Positions 5,398 to 8,394 of a DNA stretch of 8,394 nucleotides are shown piece after piece. Location of the stretch: NCBI GenBank assembly GCA_964638815.1, contig CAZXBB010000120.1, positions 1 through 8,394 on the forward strand. Direction: 5' to 3'. A program made the position numbers and the translations under genes. Under the pieces are notes generated by a model that saw only the letters and a list, made by a program, of their open reading frames with translations, was not told the DNA's origin and did not search any database. The number at the start of each line of letters is the position of its first letter. Position 1 is the first letter of the stretch. This DNA comes from CAZXBB01 sp964638815. Its GTDB lineage: Bacteria > Planctomycetota > Phycisphaerae > Phycisphaerales > SM1A02.

Positions 5398-6066
5398 ATG
5401 ACCGCCGCCGCCATCGAGAACGCGTACGCCTTCCTTCGCGCCCATACGCAGGGCGACCTGCGCTTCGACGAGCACATCCGGCCGCTCAAGTACGTCATCG
5501 AGCCCGGCGGGCGACTCGTGGCCCCGGTGATGGTCGCGATGCTGCGGACGTTCGACGCGGTGCTCTTCGTGCCGGAGGCCGCGGACGGCGCGCTCGAGCT
5601 TCAGCTCTCGATGACGGGGTTCGAGGAGAATGCTTCCGAGGTCCCGGACGCGACTCTCCCGGGCGGCGCGCTCGCCGACCGATGGCGCATCCACCACGGA
5701 GTGCCGCCCGACGTGCGCTGGGCGCTCATCGGGATCGACGCCGCCAGGTACGATGCCCTCGTGATCGACGGCGACGCGCTCATGCGCCCGAATCCGCTCG
5801 CGGAAGCGGAGTCCGGAATCTGCCGCCGGATGAACACCGCCCACGCCGGGGAGCTGCGCAACGTGCTGCTGCACTACGGCGGGATCGGGGTGGATGACCC
5901 GGTGATGGTCGCGATTGACCCGCTCGGCCTCGACATCCGCGGGCAGTTCGAGGTCTACCGGGCGCCGGCGCCCGAGCCCATGCCCGATGCCGCGACCGCC
6001 GAGCGGGTGCTCGAGACGATGCGACGCACGGCGGCCGGCGCGCCCAGCGGCGGACGATCGTCATGA
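5398..6066 (+). CDS. HugZ-like split-barrel protein with C-terminal DUF2470-type domain
   Basis: The predicted protein has 222 residues, with no signal peptide and no membrane segment, so it is likely cytosolic. The N-terminal and middle part (about 20-130: RPLKYVIEPGGRLVAPVMVA, VLFVPE, ADRWRIHHG, then ARYDALVIDGDAL) resembles pyridoxamine-oxidase-like FMN split-barrel proteins of the haem-utilisation (HugZ/HutZ) group. The C-terminal part has RMNTAHA (144-150), a later GLDIRG (177-182) and a final VYRAPAPEP strand, which matches DUF2470. In HugZ-type proteins a C-terminal-domain His binds haem, and His149 could be the counterpart. The assignment rests on motif memory, and haem or FMN binding is inferred. 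ATG 5398 is preferred because TACCAT ends 8 nt before it. ATG 5380, with GGAG 4 nt upstream, would add six residues and overlap the AroDE region. The stop overlaps the next ATG (ATGA), so the two genes are probably co-transcribed. Confidence 0.65.
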   Translation: MTAAAIENAYAFLRAHTQGDLRFDEHIRPLKYVIEPGGRLVAPVMVAMLRTFDAVLFVPEAADGALELQLSMTGFEENASEVPDATLPGGALADRWRIHHGVPPDVRWALIGIDAARYDALVIDGDALMRPNPLAEAESGICRRMNTAHAGELRNVLLHYGGIGVDDPVMVAIDPLGLDIRGQFEVYRAPAPEPMPDAATAERVLETMRRTAAGAPSGGRSS

Positions 6067-7058
6067 CCGACGCCCGCATCGTCGTCACCCGGCCCCTGCC
6101 CGGCGATCCCGCCGCGCGGCTGCGCGAGGCGGGGTTCGCGAACGTGCACGTCTATCCGCACGAAGACCCGATGACCCGCGCCGAGCTGCTCGACGTCGTG
6201 CGCGGCGCCCACGCCATCATCGCGACCCCCGCCGACGTCGATGTCAACGGCGAGCTGTTCGACGCCGCCGGCCCGCAGCTCGTCATCGTGAGCAACTACG
6301 CGGTGGGCGTCGACAACATCGACCTCGCCGAGGCGGCGCGACGCGGCATCCTCGTCGGACACACTCCGGAGGCGACGACCGAGCCGACCGCGGACATCGC
6401 GTGGCTTCTCATGCTCGGCGCCGCGCGTCGCGCGCACGAGGCGGGTCGCCTCGCCCGCTCCGGGGCCTGGGCCGGCGTGACGCCGAACCAGCTCCTCGGT
6501 CACCGACTCGTCGGTCGGACGCTCCTCATCGTCGGGGCGGGGCGGATCGGCACGGCGACCGCCCGCCGCGCGACGGGCTGGTCGATGGACGTCCGGTACG
6601 TCGCGCGCACCGTTCACGCGGAAATCGAGACCGCCCCGATCCACGCGACCCGGGTGGAGCTCGACGAGGGTCTCGGCGCGGCCGACTTCGTCTCCGTCCA
6701 CACGCCACTCACGGACGAGACGCGGCACCTGATCGACGCACGACGGCTCGCGCTCATGAAGCCGACCGCCGTCCTCGTCAACACAGCGCGCGGCGCCGTC
6801 ATCGACGAGGCGGCGCTCGTCGAGGCGCTGAAGACGGGTCGGATCGCCGCCGCCGGTCTCGACGTGTACGAGCACGAGCCGCGCATGCACCCGGCGCTTC
6901 CGACGCTCGACAACGCGTTCCTGCTGCCCCACATCGGCTCCGCGACGACGGCGGACCGCATCCGGATGATGGAGATGGCGGTGGACAACGCGGTCGCGGC
7001 GTTGCGCGGCGGGACGCCGCCATGGTCCGCCCCGGAAGCGGTGGCGGGCCGAGCGTGA
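6063..7058 (+). CDS. D-2-hydroxyacid dehydrogenase (glyoxylate/hydroxypyruvate reductase-like)
   Basis: The predicted cytosolic protein has 331 residues and would interconvert a 2-oxoacid and a D-2-hydroxyacid with a nicotinamide cofactor. The substrate loop is SNYAVGVDNID (77-87). The Rossmann loop is GAGRIG (158-163). The catalytic triad is Arg243 in NTARGAVIDE, Glu272 in DVYEHEP and His290 in LLPHIGSAT. The second Rossmann strand ends YVAR (179-182), with Arg182 and no Asp, which resembles the NADPH-preferring GhrB/GRHPR group more than NAD-dependent SerA. No ACT or other regulatory domain follows, so it is not a full-length phosphoglycerate dehydrogenase. The best guess is glyoxylate or hydroxypyruvate reductase, but the substrate cannot be read from the sequence. 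The ATG overlaps the upstream stop by 4 nt (translational coupling). It converges with the DUF4190 gene across 21 bp. Confidence 0.93.
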   Translation: MTDARIVVTRPLPGDPAARLREAGFANVHVYPHEDPMTRAELLDVVRGAHAIIATPADVDVNGELFDAAGPQLVIVSNYAVGVDNIDLAEAARRGILVGHTPEATTEPTADIAWLLMLGAARRAHEAGRLARSGAWAGVTPNQLLGHRLVGRTLLIVGAGRIGTATARRATGWSMDVRYVARTVHAEIETAPIHATRVELDEGLGAADFVSVHTPLTDETRHLIDARRLALMKPTAVLVNTARGAVIDEAALVEALKTGRIAAAGLDVYEHEPRMHPALPTLDNAFLLPHIGSATTADRIRMMEMAVDNAVAALRGGTPPWSAPEAVAGRA

Positions 7059-7079
7059 AGGAGCCCGTGTTCGGCGCGC

Positions 7080-7931
7080 TCAGCCGGCATCCGCGTCGCC
7101 CGGCGACGGACGCTCCGGCAGCGCGACCGCCGGCAGGCCGCGCCGCGCACGCGCCGCCGCATCGGCCTCGCGGAACGCCGCCCACGCCGCGGCGCCGGCG
7201 CCGGTGTGCGACGCGCCGTCGTCGGTCACGAGCGTGAACGCGTCCGTGTCGGGATCCGCACGCCAGGAGAAGACGATGTCGGGGTCCTTCGTCGGCTGCG
7301 ACAGGCGGACGAAGGTGACGTCACCGAACGCGTAGAACGCAGCGTTCGTGTCGGTGCGCCCGACGGCCGCGATCACGGCCTGCCTGGCCTTGTACGAGCC
7401 GTCGTAGTCCGAGAAGTCGTAGCCGCCCACCTTCGTCGCGCCCGACGGCTTCGAGCGGAAGTCCGACACCATGGTGTGGACCGGCATGGCGTTCGCGTCG
7501 TCCGCCGCGAGGAGCGCGACGTGGACGGGGTACGCGCCGTGCGCGCTTGCGTACGTCGAGGCGGTGGCGTGGAGGGCGATCATCCGGGCCGCCGAGACCG
7601 AGCCCGAGACCTGGTCGATCGCCATGCCGACCGACCACAGCATGACGACGTAGAACACCCCGAGCATGAGCCCCAGCGCGCCGGTGACGATTCCGCCGAT
7701 CGCGAGACCGTGTCCCTGCCGCTCGCCCTTCTGCCGGCCAAGGCGGACGAGGGCGATGATGCCGACGATGAGGCCGGCGAGCGCGAACGGCGTCAGGATG
7801 AGACCGACCGCGCCGCAGACCAGCGCCCAGATGGCCGGGCGGCTGAGCGGCAGGGTCTGTCGCCGGATCGCGCCGGGCGCGGTGGGCGGGGTGGGCGGGG
7901 TGGGCGGGGTGGGCGGCGGTTCGGCCTGCAT
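7080..7931 (-). CDS. DUF4190 membrane protein with pseudopilin-like C-terminal domain
   Basis: The predicted protein has 283 residues. The N-terminus is a Pro-Pro-Thr repeat tract (about 6-18) encoded by a 9-bp tandem repeat. A DUF4190 membrane module follows: hydrophobic segments at about 34-62 and 75-103, joined by a short basic loop (RLGRQKGERQGHG). After the second segment, residues about 112-240 look like the globular part of Planctomycete type II pseudopilin-like proteins: an AARMIALHATASTYASAHGAYP helix-to-loop pattern, then YDFSDYDGSY and beta strands ending VTDDGASHTG. There is no prepilin peptidase site, so DUF4190 appears to replace the pilin leader helix. The last 40 residues are Ala/Arg-rich and probably disordered. 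ATG 7931 has TAGACT 8 nt upstream and no Shine-Dalgarno. DUF4190 has no known function. The membrane topology is well supported; the pilin-like reading is tentative. Confidence 0.8.
   Translation of the reverse strand: MQAEPPPTPPTPPTPPTAPGAIRRQTLPLSRPAIWALVCGAVGLILTPFALAGLIVGIIALVRLGRQKGERQGHGLAIGGIVTGALGLMLGVFYVVMLWSVGMAIDQVSGSVSAARMIALHATASTYASAHGAYPVHVALLAADDANAMPVHTMVSDFRSKPSGATKVGGYDFSDYDGSYKARQAVIAAVGRTDTNAAFYAFGDVTFVRLSQPTKDPDIVFSWRADPDTDAFTLVTDDGASHTGAGAAAWAAFREADAAARARRGLPAVALPERPSPGDADAG
7881..7916 (-). repeat. 9-bp tandem repeat encoding Pro-Pro-Thr
   Basis: Four perfect copies of GGTGGGCGG (plus strand) encode the proline-rich N-terminus of the DUF4190 protein on the minus strand. 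The plus strand, which is the template for this gene, has many runs of 3-4 G separated by 1 nt and could form a G-quadruplex close to the start codon. Confidence 0.9.
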
Positions 7932-7939
7932 CGTGCGCC

Positions 7940-7945
7940 AGTCTA
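7940..7945 (-). promoter_or_regulatory. Putative -10 element (TAGACT) of a leaderless DUF4190 mRNA
   Basis: On the minus strand TAGACT fits TANNNT and ends 8 nt before ATG 7931. The gap (GGCGCACG) has no Shine-Dalgarno. No clear -35 was seen. Confidence 0.45.
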
Positions 7946-8039
7946 TCGCCGTCGTGCCGTCGTTTGCCGGGATTGTTGATGAAGCGGGTCGATGGGTCGT
8001 TGAGGCGGGTCGCTGGTCCGATTGACGTCCCGCGCTCAG

Positions 8040-8075
8040 GAGAAGACGGACGAGAAGACGGACGAGAAGACGGAC
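8040..8075 (+). repeat. Perfect 3 x 12-bp intergenic tandem repeat
   Basis: GAGAAGACGGAC occurs three times without mismatch, followed by GAC. It is purine-rich on the plus strand and lies outside any gene I can support. No relation to the 12-bp repeat in aroDE is visible. Confidence 0.9.
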
Positions 8076-8145
8076 GACCCGGGGAACACCGAATGCGACA
8101 TCCAGCGCGGCAAGCCGATCGCGTGAGCATTCGGTTCTTCAACGC

Positions 8146-8151
8146 TAAACT
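8146..8151 (+). promoter_or_regulatory. Possible -10 element (TAAACT) for the aminopeptidase P-like gene
   Basis: TAAACT fits TANNNT but lies 37 nt before ATG 8189, so the mRNA would have a leader of about 30 nt with GAGG (8176-8179) as its Shine-Dalgarno. No good -35 was found. Confidence 0.3.
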
Positions 8152-8188
8152 GCCGTCCGCATCGCCAGCGATAGTGAGGCCGATCTTC

Positions 8189-8394
8189 ATGCCCGACCCT
8201 GTGCCCGACTCTGTGCCCGACCCTGCCGTACCCGACACTGCCGCGCCCGACCGCGGCATTCCCCTCCCCGAGTACGCCGAGCGGCGCGGCCGGCTGTTGA
8301 CGGCGCTCAGGAAGTCGATCGGTGTGATCTTCGCGGGCGAGCACGACGCCCACCTGCCGACGCCGTACCGCCCCCACCCCCACTTCGAGTACCT
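8189..8394 (+). CDS. Aminopeptidase P (Xaa-Pro aminopeptidase) family protein, N-terminal part only
   Basis: An open frame of 68 codons runs off the right edge of the window with no stop. After a Pro/Asp-rich start (about residues 2-21), residues about 27-68 fit the N-terminal domain of aminopeptidase P (AMP_N, peptidase family M24B). EYAERRGRLLTAL matches the helix and IGVIFAGEHD the first strand. The final RPHPHFEYL corresponds to the family's R-x-x-x-D/H-F-x-Y-(L/F)-T-G-F region (E. coli PepP has RQNSDFWYFTGF). The full protein should be a metal-dependent exopeptidase that removes N-terminal residues before proline; the catalytic domain lies outside the window. ATG 8189 has GAGG 9 nt upstream. 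In-frame GTGs at 8201 and 8213 are alternatives that would drop part of the repeat-encoded start. Confidence 0.75.
   Translation, partial: MPDPVPDSVPDPAVPDTAAPDRGIPLPEYAERRGRLLTALRKSIGVIFAGEHDAHLPTPYRPHPHFEY
8192..8251 (+). repeat. Degenerate 12/15-bp repeat encoding a Pro-Asp-rich N-terminus
   Basis: Units beginning CCCGAC recur at 8192, 8204, 8216, 8231 and 8246 with spacings of 12, 12, 15 and 15 bp. All stay in frame and encode PDPV, PDSV and longer variants at the start of the aminopeptidase P-like protein, before its conserved domain. Confidence 0.75.

Larger units (their letters stand above)
7932..8188. other. Intergenic region between divergent genes
   Basis: This is the longest gene-free stretch in the window (257 bp). 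It holds the TAGACT element of the minus-strand DUF4190 gene, two imperfect copies of a roughly 21-bp unit starting GCGGGTCG (7984 and 8005), a perfect 3 x 12-bp repeat (8040-8075), and near the right end TAAACT and GAGG before the aminopeptidase gene. Open frames across it are low complexity with no recognisable domain, so I call no gene. Confidence 0.7.

Noticed and set aside
2636..5401. Plus-strand frame of 921 codons over hslU and aroDE
   Set aside because: It is a shadow frame: out of frame inside hslU, then antisense to aroDE, with Arg-dominated low-complexity translation and no motif.
6063..7058. Dehydrogenase considered as SerA (phosphoglycerate dehydrogenase)
   Set aside because: It ends after the catalytic domain without an ACT or intervening domain, and Arg182 argues for NADP; a SerA name would be over-specific.
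8040..8075. Repeat considered as part of a plus-strand small protein
   Set aside because: The frame gives only a short Glu/Asp/Lys/Arg repeat with no convincing start or ribosome binding site.
7321..8259. Minus-strand frame of 312 codons across the 7932-8188 gap
   Set aside because: Half of it is a shifted frame of the DUF4190 gene and the rest is repeat-derived Ser/Arg/Pro sequence; no domain is seen.

Overview
The window is about 8.4 kb of very GC-rich (roughly 70%), gene-dense bacterial chromosome. It holds seven protein genes, the last cut off by the window edge. No RNA genes, insertion sequences, integrases or CRISPR arrays were seen. A fused type I dehydroquinate dehydratase/shikimate dehydrogenase, a DUF1573 protein and a DUF4190 protein with a pseudopilin-like tail together suggest a member of the Planctomycetota, perhaps Phycisphaerae. 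This is an inference from gene content, not a phylogenetic placement.

Layout, left to right: (1) a membrane-anchored DUF1573 protein (+, 39-761); (2) chorismate synthase aroC (-, 816-2027); (3) the HslU ATPase of the HslUV protease (+, 2205-3626); (4) the bifunctional AroD-AroE enzyme (-, 3743-5371); (5) a HugZ-like protein with a DUF2470-type tail (+, 5398-6066), whose stop overlaps the start of (6) a D-2-hydroxyacid dehydrogenase (+, 6063-7058); (7) a DUF4190 membrane protein (-, 7080-7931); (8) a 257-bp intergenic stretch with repeats; (9) the first 68 codons of an aminopeptidase P-type gene (+, 8189 to the edge). The AroD-AroE enzyme and AroC supply three of the seven shikimate-pathway steps (3, 4 and 7). 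Both genes lie on the minus strand, separated by an hslU on the opposite strand that has no hslV beside it.

Two non-coding themes stand out. First, five gene starts (39, 2027, 5371, 5398, 7931) have a TANNNT hexamer ending 6-8 nt before the start codon and no good Shine-Dalgarno. This is the arrangement expected of leaderless mRNAs. At 5380-5389 two such hexamers on opposite strands overlap in a near-palindrome, which would be a very compact two-way promoter for aroDE and the HugZ-like gene. Second, the window is rich in short tandem repeats of several periods: 7-bp arrays on both sides of hslU; a 12-bp array inside aroDE that adds a Gly/Asp-rich loop just before the catalytic His; a 9-bp array encoding a Pro-Pro-Thr tract; 12-bp repeats before and within the start of the last gene; and a G-rich 10-bp repeat at the left edge. 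The genes are otherwise ordinary housekeeping genes, and I see no evidence for a new multi-gene system such as a defence locus.
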